Assembly (NCBI GenBank): GCA_005879255.1
Contig: VBKY01000087.1
Coordinates: 1 to 28,999 of the forward strand
Reading direction: 5' to 3'
From: Deltaproteobacteria bacterium
GTDB lineage: Bacteria; Desulfobacterota_B; Binatia; UBA9968
Length of the DNA: 28,999 nt
Positions 15,214 to 24,722 of the stretch are shown in pieces. How positions within the stretch are numbered: position 1 is the stretch's first letter; the number at the start of each line of letters is the position of its first letter. The notes beneath the pieces are model-generated. The model did no database searches, had not been told where the DNA came from, and saw only the letters and a program-made list of their open reading frames with translations. The translations under genes and the position numbers were made by a program.

Positions 15214-16938
15214 ATGTCTGATCCCGATCTCATTCGCCTGCGCTCTATCCTCGCTGAGCTCGCGCCCCAAGGCCGCGCTGCGCTCTTGCCGGCTTTGCAC
15301 GCTGCGCAGCAATTACGCGGTTGGATTCCGGAACCCGTTGCGGCAGAAGTGAGTCTCGCTTTGGGCGTGCCGCTCGCGGATGTGCACGGCGTCATTGATT
15401 TCTATGCGATGTTCTCTCGCGAGCCGATGGGTCGAACCATCGTGCGCGTGTGCAGCGCGCCCGTTTGCGCGCTTGCCGGCGCCGACGCCGTGGCGCAGGC
15501 GCTCGACCGGCATTTGACAATCGCGCGGGCCGAAGTGGGCGCGGACGGTGAGTTTACCGTCGAGCATGCGCCGTGCCTGGGGTTGTGCGATCACGCGCCG
15601 GCGCTGCTTGTCGGCGACGCCGCTGCTGGACATGCCGCACCGGAGCAAGCAGCTGCGATCTGTGCTCGACGGACGCAACCCCCGATGAGCTTTGTCAGCG
15701 GCGATATCCGAATCCTTACGGCCAATTGTGGTCGAGGTCGCCCGATGTCGCTTGGCGAGTACCAGAGTAGGGGCGGTTACGCGGGATTGAAAAAGGCTTT
15801 GGCGATGACACCTGAAGCTGTGATCACTGAAGTGAAGGCTTCGGGCTTAGTCGGACGCGGCGGCGCGGCGTTCCCGACCGGTATCAAGTGGGAGGGCGCG
15901 GCACAAGCGCCCGGACAACCCAAGTATATCGTCTGCAACGCGGATGAATCCGAGCCCGGGACATTCAAAGACCGGATTTTGATGGAACAAGATCCGCACC
16001 GAACGATCGAAGGAATGATCATCGCCGCGCACGCGGGGGGCGCGTGCAAAGGATATCTCTACGTTCGCGGCGAGTTTCCTTACGCGTTCAAGGTCATGGG
16101 CGAGGCGGTGGAAGAGGCGCGGCATGCCGGCATCATCGGAAAAAATATTCTCGGCTCTGAATTGGCTTTCGACATTGAAATGCGCCTCGGTGCCGGCGCC
16201 TATATTTGCGGCGAAGAAACCGCGCTGCTGGAATCCATCGAGGGAAAGCGCGGCTTCCCCCGTATTAAGCCACCGTTTCCGACAACGAGCGGCCTATTCG
16301 GCAAACCCACCGTGATCAACAACGTGGAGACATTCTGCAATGTGCCCCTCATTATAGAAGCAGGCGCCGTCGCATATCGGAAAATGGGCACGGAGCGTTC
16401 GCCCGGTCCAAAGCTCTTTTGTGTTTCGGGCCAGGTCGAGAAGCCGGGGCTTTATGAAGTCCCGTTCGGCGTTACGTTGCGTCATCTAGTGTTTGATCTC
16501 GCGGGCGGATTGAAACCACGACGCACGCTCCAAGCGGTGCTCATGGGCGGCGCGGCCGGAGCCTTTGCCACTGAAAAGGATTTGGACGTCAGTTTATCGT
16601 TTGAGCAGTTAAGTGCCGCCGGCCTGCCGCTGGGCTCCGGCGCAGTCATGGTGTTCGACGACAGCGCGGACATGCGCGACGTGCTGAAGCGGTTGGCGCA
16701 CTTCTTTGCCGACGAAAGCTGCGGCAAGTGCTACCCCTGCCAGCTCGGCACAGTGCACCAGCATGGAATTCTCGACCGCGTCGCGTCAGGTCGTCCGATT
16801 CCCGGTGATCGGGAACGCTTGACAGACGTGGGTTCGACGATGATCGACGCTTCGCTCTGCGGCCTCGGCCAGACGGCCGCCACCGCGGTGTTGAGCGCGA
16901 TGAAGCTATGGCCGGAGATGTTTAGTGGAGAGAAATAG
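15214..16938 (+). CDS. NAD-linked formate dehydrogenase, fused NuoE-NuoF diaphorase subunit
   Basis: The 574-residue product joins two respiratory modules. Residues 1-150 are a thioredoxin-fold 2Fe-2S (NuoE/24-kDa/FdsG) domain with ligands C80, C85, C121 and C125. Residues 165-574 are a NuoF/FdsB (51-kDa) domain with FMN loop [13 protein letters not shown] (215-), NADH/FMN site [19 protein letters not shown], and SCGKCYPC plus C549 for a 4Fe-4S cluster. It passes electrons from formate oxidation to NAD+ (or the reverse). ATG 15214 is chosen because it opens the NuoE domain; the in-frame extension to 15121 has no homology. The ribosome binding site is weak. The next two genes complete the enzyme. 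Confidence 0.92.
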   Translation: MSDPDLIRLRSILAELAPQGRAALLPALHAAQQLRGWIPEPVAAEVSLALGVPLADVHGVIDFYAMFSREPMGRTIVRVCSAPVCALAGADAVAQALDRHLTIARAEVGADGEFTVEHAPCLGLCDHAPALLVGDAAAGHAAPEQAAAICARRTQPPMSFVSGDIRILTANCGRGRPMSLGEYQSRGGYAGLKKALAMTPEAVITEVKASGLVGRGGAAFPTGIKWEGAAQAPGQPKYIVCNADESEPGTFKDRILMEQDPHRTIEGMIIAAHAGGACKGYLYVRGEFPYAFKVMGEAVEEARHAGIIGKNILGSELAFDIEMRLGAGAYICGEETALLESIEGKRGFPRIKPPFPTTSGLFGKPTVINNVETFCNVPLIIEAGAVAYRKMGTERSPGPKLFCVSGQVEKPGLYEVPFGVTLRHLVFDLAGGLKPRRTLQAVLMGGAAGAFATEKDLDVSLSFEQLSAAGLPLGSGAVMVFDDSADMRDVLKRLAHFFADESCGKCYPCQLGTVHQHGILDRVASGRPIPGDRERLTDVGSTMIDASLCGLGQTAATAVLSAMKLWPEMFSGEK

Positions 16939-16952
16939 TAAAAACGGTGTGT

Positions 16953-17021
16953 TGGAGTACAGGAGTATTGGAGTGTTGGATTCAAGAGCATACTCCATTA
17001 CTCCACCACTCCAGTACTCCA
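16953..17021. repeat. Inverted repeat with tandem 8-mer arms (TTGGAGTA type)
   Basis: The left arm (16953-16980) is units of TTGGAGTA, CAGGAGTA and TTGGAGTG; the right arm (16991-17021) is TACTCCAT, TACTCCAC, CACTCCAG and TACTCCA. TGGAGTAC at 16953-16960 exactly inverts GTACTCCA at 17014-17021. It lies inside the formate dehydrogenase operon, in the 110-base gap before the Fe-S subunit. Confidence 0.8.
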
Positions 17022-17048
17022 GGCGCTACGTCAAAAGGACTGAACGTT

Positions 17049-17750
17049 ATGGCTAATGTGACACTTACCGTCGACGGCGACTCCGTCGCGGTGCCCCCTG
17101 GCACCACGATTCTCAAGGCCGCGGAGCAACTCGGACGGCAGATTCCGACCATTTGCTACCACGACCACTGCACGGCGAACGGTCTCTGCCGCGTCTGCGT
17201 GGTCGAGGTCAATGGCGTGAAGCCGCTCGTGCCGTCGTGCCTGACTCCCGTGCGCGAAGGCATACAGGTCTCGACAACCGGCTCCAGAGCCGAGCGCAGC
17301 CGCCGGACCATACTGGAAATGCTCGCGTCGGCGGTGGATCTTTCTCAGGCGCCTGAGATTCAGAAGTTTCTAGCTGATTACCGTGCCGATCCCGCACGCT
17401 TTCCCGAGGCGGAGCGGCGCGAGCATCCTGTGCTCGATGACAATCCCATGTACATCCGCGACTACTCCAAGTGCATTCTTTGCTGGCGCTGCGTGCAGGT
17501 GTGCGCCGAGGACGCGCAGTTCACCTATGCGATCAACTTCTCGGGACGCGGCTTCGAAACCAGTATCGGCACGTTCTACGACAAGCCGATGCCCGAGACC
17601 ACATGCGTGTTTTGCGGTCAGTGCGTCGGCGTCTGCCCCACGGGCGCGCTCAAGCCCAAACGCGAGTGGCTGCTGGAGCAGGGCGTGAGCCTGGATGAAA
17701 TCATGCAAGCGACCAAAGCCGGAAAAAAGCGCCATAGGAAATCGCCATGA
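17049..17750 (+). CDS. Formate dehydrogenase Fe-S electron-transfer subunit (NuoG-N-like)
   Basis: The 233-residue product has an N-terminal 2Fe-2S ferredoxin domain (C36, C47, C50, C64), then two 4Fe-4S motifs: C142-x2-C145-x2-C148-x3-C152 and C186-x2-C189-x2-C192-x3-C196. This is the N-terminal part of FdsA or NuoG, here as its own gene. The His-Cys3 cluster motif usual after the 2Fe-2S domain is not found: residues 80-140 have neither the His nor the three Cys. It relays electrons between the molybdopterin subunit and the diaphorase. The stop codon overlaps the next start by ATGA, giving translational coupling. Confidence 0.9.
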   Translation: MANVTLTVDGDSVAVPPGTTILKAAEQLGRQIPTICYHDHCTANGLCRVCVVEVNGVKPLVPSCLTPVREGIQVSTTGSRAERSRRTILEMLASAVDLSQAPEIQKFLADYRADPARFPEAERREHPVLDDNPMYIRDYSKCILCWRCVQVCAEDAQFTYAINFSGRGFETSIGTFYDKPMPETTCVFCGQCVGVCPTGALKPKREWLLEQGVSLDEIMQATKAGKKRHRKSP

Positions 17751-19909
17751 TCAATGCCGATCGGATCGTTCCCACCACCTGCCCCTATTGCGGCGTGGGC
17801 TGCAGCCTCGAGCTGCACATCAAAGACGACTACGTCTACAAGGTGACCTCGCCGTTTGACGGAGTGGTCAACCACGGCAACCTATGCGTCAAAGGACGCT
17901 TCGGCTACGACTTCATTTACAACCAGGATCGGGTGACCGTGCCGCTCATCCGAAAAACCCCTCAGGCGCCCAGCGCGCGCACCCAAGCCTTCGATCGCAG
18001 CGAGTGGCGGGAAGCTTCATGGGCTGAAGCGCTCGACTACACCGCCGACCGGCTGGTGGAGATTTACAACTGCGACGGCGCGGACGCGATGGCGGTTTAC
18101 TGCTGCGCCAAGGCAACCAACGAAGACAATTACCTGCTGCAGAAAATGTATCGCGCCGTCTTTCGCACCAACAACATCGATCATTGCACCCGTTTGTGCC
18201 ATGCCGCTTCCGTGGTCGCGCTGCAAATGGCGATCGGCTCTTCGGCGATGAGCAACACCGCCGCGGAAGTCATTCACAGCGACGTTTTCCTCGTCACCGG
18301 CTCGAACACCGCCGAAACCCATCCGATCATTGCGTTGCAAATGAAAGCCGCCGTCGCCAACCACGGCGCCAAGCTCATCGTGGTGGATCCGCGGCGCGTC
18401 GAGATGGTGAACTGGGCGACGCTCTGGCTGCCCGAGAAGCCGGGCACCGATGTGCCGCTTTTTTCCGCGATGGCGCACGTCATTGTGAAGGAGCGGCTGT
18501 ACAATGAAGATTTTATCCGGCAGCGCACCGAAGGTTTCGAACAATTCGCCAAATCACTGGATAGGTTCACGCCCGAATATGGCGAGGCGATTTCCGGCGT
18601 CGACCGTAACCTGATCGTTCAAGCCGCGCGGATGTACGCAACCGCGAAGAACGCGGCGATTTATTGGGCCTTGGGCATTCCCGAGCATTCGCACGGCACC
18701 GACAACGCGATGGCGCTCATCCACCTGGCGCTGCTCACGGGCCAGATCGGCCGCAAAGGCACGGGACTGAATCCGCTCCGCGGGCAAAATAATGTGCAAG
18801 GCGCCTCGGATTCAGGCGCGATGCCGTGGCACTATCCGGGTTATCAGCGCGTCGACGACGAAGCGGCAGCGCGGAAGTTCGAGCAGGCCTGGAACATCGA
18901 GCCGGGCGGGCTCAGCCGCAAACTGGGACTGACAACCACGGAGATCATGAGCGCCGTGGGACCGGGGGGCGTGCGCGCGCTTCACATCATGGGCGAGAAT
19001 CCGATGATGTCCGAGCCCAATTTGAATCACACGCGTCATATGATGGAGCAGCTAGAGTTCCTGGTCGCGCAGGATTTGTTTATCAACGAGTCCGGCGCCT
19101 ACGCCGACGTTTTTTTGCCGGCGGCATCCTGGGCGGAAAAAGACGGCACGTTTACCAATACCGATCGGCGCGTGCAGCTCGTGCGCAAGGCACTGGAACC
19201 GCGCGGCCATTCGCGCCCCGATTGGGAGATCATCTGTCGTCTGGCCGAGCGCATCGAAAAGCGACTCGGCCGTCCCAAGTCAGCCTTGTGGGCCTACCAT
19301 AGCCCGGCCGAAGTGCTCGAAGAGATGGGCGGTGTGGTGCCTGAATATTCTGGAGTGAAATATCGACGCCTCGAAAAAGAGGGACTGCAAACGCCGGTGT
19401 GGGATGATAATCATCCCGGCACGCCGTATCTCTTCGCCGAGAGCTTTCCCAGCGGCAGGGGCAAATTCCATCCGCTTGAATACGTGCCGTCGGTCGAGAT
19501 GCCGGACGATGAATATCCCTTTATCTTGACCACAGGGCGCCTGCTCGAACACTGGCACGGCGGCACGCTGACGCGCCATTCGAAGCTCGACGACCTCTAT
19601 CCTGAAGCCCGCATCGAAATAAATCCCGCGGACGCTGCGCGCCTCAAGATAGAAGATGGGCAAACCGTGCGCGTTTCATCGCGCCGCGGCTCCATCGTTC
19701 TGCACGCGTGGGTGACACAGCGGACCACCCTGGGCGTGGTCTTTGTCCCGATGCACTTTGTCGAAGCCGCCGCCAACCTGCTTACCATCGATGCCTTGGA
19801 CCCCCTCGCTAAAATCCCCGAGTACAAAGCCTGCGCGGTGCGCATTGTCCCAGCGCACGAGGAAGAATTAGCAAAACCGGATGCGAAGGTGCAAAGGGGC
19901 AGATACTGA
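17747..19909 (+). CDS. fdhA: Formate dehydrogenase catalytic molybdopterin subunit
   Basis: The 720-residue product begins with the 4Fe-4S motif C12-x2-C15-x3-C19-x27-C47 ([20 protein letters not shown]). [11 protein letters not shown] follows, giving catalytic Cys151 and His152 at the place of the Sec/Cys-His pair of FdhF, so this is a Cys form without selenocysteine. Pterin-contact regions ([28 protein letters not shown]) are present, as is a C-terminal MopB dinucleotide domain ([18 protein letters not shown]). It oxidises formate to CO2, or reduces CO2 in the reverse direction. No signal peptide, so cytosolic. The sulfur-insertion factor FdhD is not in the window. Confidence 0.93.
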   Translation: MINADRIVPTTCPYCGVGCSLELHIKDDYVYKVTSPFDGVVNHGNLCVKGRFGYDFIYNQDRVTVPLIRKTPQAPSARTQAFDRSEWREASWAEALDYTADRLVEIYNCDGADAMAVYCCAKATNEDNYLLQKMYRAVFRTNNIDHCTRLCHAASVVALQMAIGSSAMSNTAAEVIHSDVFLVTGSNTAETHPIIALQMKAAVANHGAKLIVVDPRRVEMVNWATLWLPEKPGTDVPLFSAMAHVIVKERLYNEDFIRQRTEGFEQFAKSLDRFTPEYGEAISGVDRNLIVQAARMYATAKNAAIYWALGIPEHSHGTDNAMALIHLALLTGQIGRKGTGLNPLRGQNNVQGASDSGAMPWHYPGYQRVDDEAAARKFEQAWNIEPGGLSRKLGLTTTEIMSAVGPGGVRALHIMGENPMMSEPNLNHTRHMMEQLEFLVAQDLFINESGAYADVFLPAASWAEKDGTFTNTDRRVQLVRKALEPRGHSRPDWEIICRLAERIEKRLGRPKSALWAYHSPAEVLEEMGGVVPEYSGVKYRRLEKEGLQTPVWDDNHPGTPYLFAESFPSGRGKFHPLEYVPSVEMPDDEYPFILTTGRLLEHWHGGTLTRHSKLDDLYPEARIEINPADAARLKIEDGQTVRVSSRRGSIVLHAWVTQRTTLGVVFVPMHFVEAAANLLTIDALDPLAKIPEYKACAVRIVPAHEEELAKPDAKVQRGRY

Positions 19910-19980
19910 GCGCGCGCCCAGCGGGATCTCTCTAAGGTTCTTAAAGCCTGAAACCAAAGACGCGGCGCGAGCAGAAAATG

Positions 19981-20055
19981 GAGTGTCGGAGTCATGGAAT
20001 ATTGGAGTATTGGGCCTGAAACCCATCACTCCACAACTCCATCACTCCAATCCCA
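19981..20055. repeat. Inverted repeat with tandem 8-mer arms (CATCACTC type)
   Basis: Left arm: TCGGAGTCA, TGGAATAT, TGGAGTAT, TGGG. Right arm: CATCACTC, CACAACTC, CATCACTC, CAATCCC. It follows the formate dehydrogenase genes and is built like the element at 16953-17021, with a related sequence. It may act as a transcript-end structure. Confidence 0.75.
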
Positions 20056-20065
20056 ATGAAACGAT

Positions 20066-20121
20066 TGAGCGCACACTTCGACATGCTCAGGGCAAGCGGC
20101 TTTGCACCCGAGCAGCCTGTT
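20066..20121. repeat. Possible half-copy of the 14893 MITE
   Basis: Ends in GAGCAGCCTGTT, close to the MITE terminal repeat in reverse, and contains TTCGACATGCTCA (20077-20089), the same TGAGCxxxTCGAA core found inside the MITE at 15006-15018. No matching opposite end is seen. Its right end overlaps the stop codon of the esterase gene. Confidence 0.35.
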
Positions 20122-20956
20122 AGGCGCTTTGCCGCCGAATGAATCCGGTGATGGTGTCTATCGCACGCATCGTTTCCGGCTGGCTTGGTGACGGGACCAT
20201 TCGGTGCTCCGGCAGGCCGTCGAAGGTCTGTGCCTCGATCGCTCCGCCGCGTTTGCGATAGGACGCGATGAAGCGCTCCTGCATTTCCAGCGGATGGTTT
20301 TTGTCGTTCGCCTTCAGCAACATCAATATCGGTGGTAGCTCGATCTGCTCTTCCTTCTCGATAATCGTCTGCGGGCTCCCTTCGGCCATCGCTTCTTCTG
20401 TCTTCCAGTAATCGATGTGGGCCTTGATGTGTTCTTCACGGTTGAACTCTTTGGCGAAGTGGAAGCGATACAGCGGACATATCACCGGCCAGCCAGCGAT
20501 CACATAGCTGAGGCTGGCATCGATCTCAGAATGGTTGGGCAGCGGCAGCGCCGAATAAGCGGCGTGTCGCGGTCGAAGCGCACTCAGCACGACTTGATGG
20601 CCGCCGCTGGAATTGCCGAACGCTCCCACAGCGGTCGTTCCGTTGAAGTCGGCCGCGTGCGCCTTGAGCCAGCGAATCCCCACATTCACGTCGCAGATAG
20701 AAGCGGGATAGCCCGCCTCGGGCGGCTGGCGGAAATCGACAGCGGCCACCACGATGCCTTTGGCCGCCAGGGCTCGGTCGATGCCGGCATTGTTCATCCG
20801 ATCGCCGTTGTGCCATGCACCGCCGTGCACGTCGACGATGGTCGGAAACGGACCTGTTCCTTTGGGTTGATAAATGCGAGCGAGCCACGCCTTGCCTGCC
20901 AGGCGCTGATACTCGAGATCGCACTCGTCTACTTCGTATTCAATGTTATTGATCAT
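20120..20956 (-). CDS. HSL/BD-FAE-type alpha/beta hydrolase (esterase)
   Basis: The 278-residue product has the oxyanion motif HGGAW (44-48), nucleophile elbow GNSSGG (Ser116), acid candidate Asp218 in KANDKNHP and His251 in LPEHRMV. This is the carboxylesterase/BD-FAE build of the hormone-sensitive-lipase superfamily. The region 128-200 forms a cap. It is cytosolic, with no signal peptide. It lies on the minus strand, divergent from the adenylate cyclase, and its 3' end meets the half-MITE. Confidence 0.87.
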   Translation of the reverse strand: MINNIEYEVDECDLEYQRLAGKAWLARIYQPKGTGPFPTIVDVHGGAWHNGDRMNNAGIDRALAAKGIVVAAVDFRQPPEAGYPASICDVNVGIRWLKAHAADFNGTTAVGAFGNSSGGHQVVLSALRPRHAAYSALPLPNHSEIDASLSYVIAGWPVICPLYRFHFAKEFNREEHIKAHIDYWKTEEAMAEGSPQTIIEKEEQIELPPILMLLKANDKNHPLEMQERFIASYRKRGGAIEAQTFDGLPEHRMVPSPSQPETMRAIDTITGFIRRQSA

Positions 20957-21122
20957 AGCGGGAATCTACCGCTGCGAGGGGTCGCTCTGCAAGTCCAGCG
21001 ACCGCCGTTTGCAGCGGAAAAGCAACTTTTCCCCTGAATCAATCCCAGGTTTTGGCAAATCAACAAAGATAGTCGAGCCGTAAACGTATCGCCTTGTCGG
21101 CAGACACCAACCATACATTTCC

Positions 21123-21148
21123 CACGTTTCCGGAATTCGGGAAACGTG
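21123..21148. promoter_or_regulatory. 26-bp near-perfect palindrome between esterase and cyclase genes
   Basis: CACGTTTC, CGGAATTCGG, GAAACGTG: 24 of 26 positions are palindromic around GAATTC. It lies 94 bases before the cyclase ATG and 167 bases before the divergent esterase ATG, a usual place for an operator. It is not identical to the half-MITE or the 7/8-mer elements. Confidence 0.45.
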
Positions 21149-21241
21149 ATAGAGAAGCCGCGTGGAACAGGATAGCTACAGGCAGTCGCGTCGGTGCCGC
21201 CTGCTCGGCAATCCGGTCGCTTCAATAGCCGCCCCATTCCG

Positions 21242-22558
21242 ATGAGCAACGCACCCGCTAAAATGCTCGATTGGGCACGTATCTATCAGGACTCGCTGAC
21301 GACGGAAATTCTGCGGAGCGAACGGCGGCGAGTTACCATCTTGGCGGGGCTCTTCGCGTTCGCCGCTTGCGTCTACAGCTTCTTTGCCTTTGTGCCGGGG
21401 CCTCTCGCTCCCGAGTTCCGTGTCCGGTTTCAAGCTCAATGGCCCTGGATCATGTCGTTACACGGGCTGGTGGTGGCTTACGAATGGGCGCTGCGCGCGG
21501 GAATCGGCTGGATGATCAAGCATCGACGCCAGCCCCACGTCGCTGTTCGCTTCTTGAATACTTTCTTGGAGACGTCGATTCCGACCGTGTTGATGTTCAT
21601 GGCGGTGTCCTTGATGGGCGCTCGAGACGCACTTGGCTCCCCGGCGTTCCTGCTCTATTTCTTTTTTATCCTGCTCTCGATTCTTCGACTGGACGTTCGG
21701 TTATGTCTCTTTACCGGCCTGGTCGCAGCCGTGGAGCACTTCATTTTTGCGTACGCTGTGATCGGCACATTGGCGCCCGAGGCGCAGGCGTCGTTTTGGC
21801 GCACGCCGGTTTTTCATTTCAATCGCTCTCTCGTTCTATTGATGGCCGGCCTGGTCGCCGGACTGGTCGCTAGAGAAATCCGGCGCCAAGTCGAGCTCTC
21901 GCTGCGCACGGTTCAAGAACGCGATCGCGCGGTGCGGATCTTCGGTCAATACGTCTCGCCGCAAATCGCCGACAAATTGCTCCATCAGCCGATCGAGCTC
22001 GGCGGCGAATTGCGCAACGTCTGCGTGATGTTTCTCGATATTCGGAACTTCAGCAGTTACGCGGCCGGCGAGCGGCCGGAGGCCGTGATGGCTTATCTGA
22101 ATACCTTGTTCGACTTCATGATCGACATCGTCAACGAACACCAGGGAATCGTCAATAAGTTTCTCGGCGACGGATTCATGGCGGTTTTTGGGGCCCCTGT
22201 CGAGGACACCGAGCGCTGCGGCCATGCGGTGAAAGCCTCGCTGGAAATACTCGAGCGCCTCGACCGGCTGAACGCGGCGGGCAAGATTCACCCGACACGG
22301 GTGGGGATCGGGCTTCACATGGGCGAGGCCGTCACTGGAAACGTCGGCTCCACCGATCGCAAAGAATACACAATTATCGGCGATGTCGTGAACCTGGCGT
22401 CAAGACTGGAGCAGGCGACCAAGGAGTTTCAAGCCCGGCTGTTGATCTCTGAAGACGTGCGTCGAAGTCTTGACGGGGCAATGTCGGGTATTGAAGATTT
22501 GGGGCCGGTGGCGCTCAAGGGCCAGCCGAATCCGGCTCGCATCTTTAAAGTCGCGTAA
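21242..22558 (+). CDS. Membrane adenylate cyclase, class III
   Basis: The 438-residue product has about six membrane helices (35-200), a coiled helix, and a class III cyclase catalytic domain (about 250-438). Metal Asp266 (FLDIRNFS) and Asp310 (LGDGFMAVFG) are present, Lys306 (VNKFLGD) and Asp381 (IIGDVVN) fit adenine selection, and Asn384/Arg388 (NLASR) stabilise the transition state, so cAMP rather than cGMP is expected. The N-terminal membrane part may sense a signal. ATG 21242 is taken over an upstream GTG at 21194 because no family sequence precedes it. There is no strong ribosome binding site. A 26-bp palindrome lies upstream. Confidence 0.9.
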   Translation: MSNAPAKMLDWARIYQDSLTTEILRSERRRVTILAGLFAFAACVYSFFAFVPGPLAPEFRVRFQAQWPWIMSLHGLVVAYEWALRAGIGWMIKHRRQPHVAVRFLNTFLETSIPTVLMFMAVSLMGARDALGSPAFLLYFFFILLSILRLDVRLCLFTGLVAAVEHFIFAYAVIGTLAPEAQASFWRTPVFHFNRSLVLLMAGLVAGLVAREIRRQVELSLRTVQERDRAVRIFGQYVSPQIADKLLHQPIELGGELRNVCVMFLDIRNFSSYAAGERPEAVMAYLNTLFDFMIDIVNEHQGIVNKFLGDGFMAVFGAPVEDTERCGHAVKASLEILERLDRLNAAGKIHPTRVGIGLHMGEAVTGNVGSTDRKEYTIIGDVVNLASRLEQATKEFQARLLISEDVRRSLDGAMSGIEDLGPVALKGQPNPARIFKVA

Positions 22559-22712
22559 AGGAAATCGCAATCGAAGAACTTTTTGTTTTGCGATCTGTTC
22601 AGCTGCAAGAATCAATAGTCATAGAATCCAGACTCAGGTCCGACCCGGTCTCTATTCCCGCTCTTCCGGTCTTCGCGCGGTCCTCCGCGCCCCCTGCTGG
22701 CTGAAGCAGCGT

Positions 22713-23704
22713 CTATTGCAAAGACGCACTCACCTTGCGCGCGAAGCTAAAGTCGAAAACTCGCTCAGGGGCGGGCGACGCGGCTTTGACGCGCTGGGCC
22801 GCGGACGCGATCATCTCCCGCTGCAACTTTTCGTCCACCAGGCCCGATAGCACGTATCCCCGCACCGCCGCGTCATAGGCGCGTTCGGTGAACCGTTCCC
22901 GCTCCTTCCCCATGTCGAGATACGGTCCCTTCATAAACTCCAAGGCGTACTTCTTGTCGTTCTTGATCAGCGCACTGCCCGCAGGGTCGCACGGATCGTT
23001 TTGGTCACGAGCTCCGGACGATCGGAGACGGTCGTTTTCGCCGCTGCCAACCCGCCCTGGATGATCCGGTAAACATCGCCGCCCGACGCGATTTTTCGAA
23101 AGCCCTCATCTTGAGCCATAAAGGTCTGCGGGATCTGCAGCATGGTGGCCTCGATCACCCCTGCCTTCAAGGATACATAGGTGACGTCGCTTGCGCCGAG
23201 CGGCAGGAAAGTCACTTGCTCGGGCGGTACGTGATTCGCAATCAGGATCTGGCGAGCCAAAATCTCGGTCAGGCCGCCGATTCCGGCAACGCCGATCTTC
23301 TTTCCGCGCAACTGTTGAACGCTGGTGATGCTCGGCTGGACGATTAAATCAAATGAAGGCGCGTCGCTCATCGCCAGAACGACCCTGACGTCGGCGCCGT
23401 TGACGATCGCGCTGACCGCGGTTCCCGTCGCGGTGCCGAAATCGATGCTGCCTCCCAACAGCGCTTGCACCGCCAGGTTCGCCTTAATCAGAATGATCTC
23501 GGGTTCCAAACCTTCCTCGCGGAAAAAGTTTCGCTCCCGCGCCACGTAAAAGGGCATGTCCAATGTGCTGCGCGACACGATGCCGATGCGGACGGGAGTC
23601 GGCTTCGCCGGCTGTTCCGCACAAAAGGTGTTTTCGGCCACGGCAGGAAGCAAGATTGAAGAGGCTGAAAGGAGAACAATCGCGATCCATCCTGTTTTAC
23701 GCAC
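22713..23704 (-). pseudogene. NMT1/SsuA-type substrate-binding protein, frameshifted
   Basis: Reading from GTG 23704 (AGGAG seven bases before it) gives a signal peptide and a THI5/NMT1-type binding-protein domain (VRIGIVSRSTLDMPFYVARE, SIDFGTATGTAVSAIVNGAD, LRGKKIGVAGIGG). This frame stops at TGA 22967-22969 after VTKTIRATLRAVR. The next frame continues with ALIKNDKKYALEFMKGPYLD and the rest of a normal C-terminus to 22713. A single lost base near 22970 (CGCCTG becoming CGCTG) would repair it to 330 residues. The intact paralogue at 26722-27714 has the same repaired length. It is either a recent pseudogene or a sequencing error. Confidence 0.85.
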
Positions 23705-24009
23705 CGGCTTTCTCCTCGCAACGATAGCGTTGATTAAGGACTGATGATCGCCCCGCCTGTCGAGCAGGGCCGGCGACAAACTGCGCTGAACGTAGTGGAA
23801 ACGAAACGAGGCGTCAACTTCGGCAATCTCAAGTTTGAATCTCCTACATGGCCGGCCCGAACCGTCGGCAAAGATTTCGCCGTTCGTAATTCCGTGAAAC
23901 GTCTAAGATCAGATGAGAAACCTCAAAGGCAAAAGACGCGACCCCATTTGGCTCCCGGTTGGAAAAGCCAGGCTTACTTGAGTATGCTAGAAGAACTTGG
24001 AGGGCCATC

Positions 24010-24234
24010 ATGCGTAAGCACGTTTCTTCAACAGCGGAAAATTTGGTTTCGATCCGCGTCCCGAAAAAGCTGGCAGGGAAACCAGTCGTCCTTGTCGATG
24101 CTGCCGAGTATGCCGCTTTAAAGCGGCGTCTCACCGAAGTCAGCGATGCGCTGGAGAAGATATCTCGCGGCGATGCCGCCTACCGTCAGGGACGGACGAA
24201 GAGCGTTTCCTCTTTAGCTGTGTTAGGTCGGTAG
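24010..24234 (+). CDS. Type II antitoxin, Phd/YefM-like
   Basis: The 74-residue product has a short N-terminal DNA-binding-type part (ENLVSIRVPKKLAGKPVVLV) and a C-terminal helix DAAEYAALKRRLTEVSDALE then RGDAAYRQGRTKSVSSLAV, the usual toxin-wrapping tail with a GR-x-S pattern. GGAGG lies six bases before the ATG. A partial toxin frame starts five bases after the stop codon. It binds the toxin and represses its own promoter in the family. The call is moderate. Confidence 0.6.
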   Translation: MRKHVSSTAENLVSIRVPKKLAGKPVVLVDAAEYAALKRRLTEVSDALEKISRGDAAYRQGRTKSVSSLAVLGR

Positions 24235-24238
24235 CCGG

Positions 24239-24385
24239 ATGCCCCGGCCGATTTCAACTGTTCATATAACACCCGATTTTGAGAAGGCATATCTCCGATT
24301 ACCCAAGCACATTCAAAATCTCACATTCCAGCCCAGCCGCATTGCATCGACGACTGCTTCCGACATCTTGGGAATGCCACGATGA
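24239..24385 (+). pseudogene. Truncated RelE/ParE-type toxin
   Basis: Forty-eight codons from ATG 24239: PRPISTVHITPDFEKAYLRL then PKHIQ resembles the first strand and helix of RelE/ParE toxins, which normally reach 85-95 residues. The frame ends at 24385 without the catalytic core. The downstream bases encode no clear C-terminus in any frame. Interpreted as a broken partner of the antitoxin. Confidence 0.45.
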
Positions 24386-24438
24386 TCATCGGGTTTCGCT
24401 AAAATCGCCACTGGTGCCGCCATTCCTCTTTAACTTGC

Positions 24439-24720
24439 TTACTCGGGCAGCTCGACGGTGACATCGCCTAAAACCCGAGCGACGCACCCTAATCTCTCGT
24501 CCGGCCCTGCGTTCATCATCTCGAGCGTCAACTCCTCGTTTTCTGTTTTTTCGCTCAGGTGGTGTTTGCCGGAGAGGATCTTTACCCGATCCGTGCCACA
24601 AATCGCTTCGGTGCAGTCGTGTCGAAGCGCCAAACCATTATGGATCGCCGAAACGAGTATTGTGGTTCCTGTAGCGACTTCGAAAGACTGTCCGGCCGGC
24701 ATAAAAGTCACTTTCGCCAT
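24439..24720 (-). CDS. 2Fe-2S ferredoxin with a missing cluster cysteine
   Basis: The 93-residue product has the plant/adrenodoxin-type ferredoxin fold (FEVATGTTILVSAIHNGLAL, DERLGCVARVLGDVTVELP). The cluster motif reads C36-x4-C41-x2-D44 ... C79, where the third ligand is normally Cys. GAT versus TGT or TGC needs two base changes, so this is unlikely to be a simple read error. It starts two bases after the stop codon of the IspH-like gene, so the two are one operon. It may carry electrons to that protein. Asp may ligate the cluster or the cluster may be lost; this cannot be settled from sequence. Confidence 0.85.
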   Translation of the reverse strand: MAKVTFMPAGQSFEVATGTTILVSAIHNGLALRHDCTEAICGTDRVKILSGKHHLSEKTENEELTLEMMNAGPDERLGCVARVLGDVTVELPE

Positions 24721-24722
24721 AG

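Noticed and set aside
23744..24121. Plus-strand 125-codon frame before the antitoxin
   Set aside because: It overlaps the antitoxin in another frame and has no homology; the antitoxin has a proper ribosome binding site.
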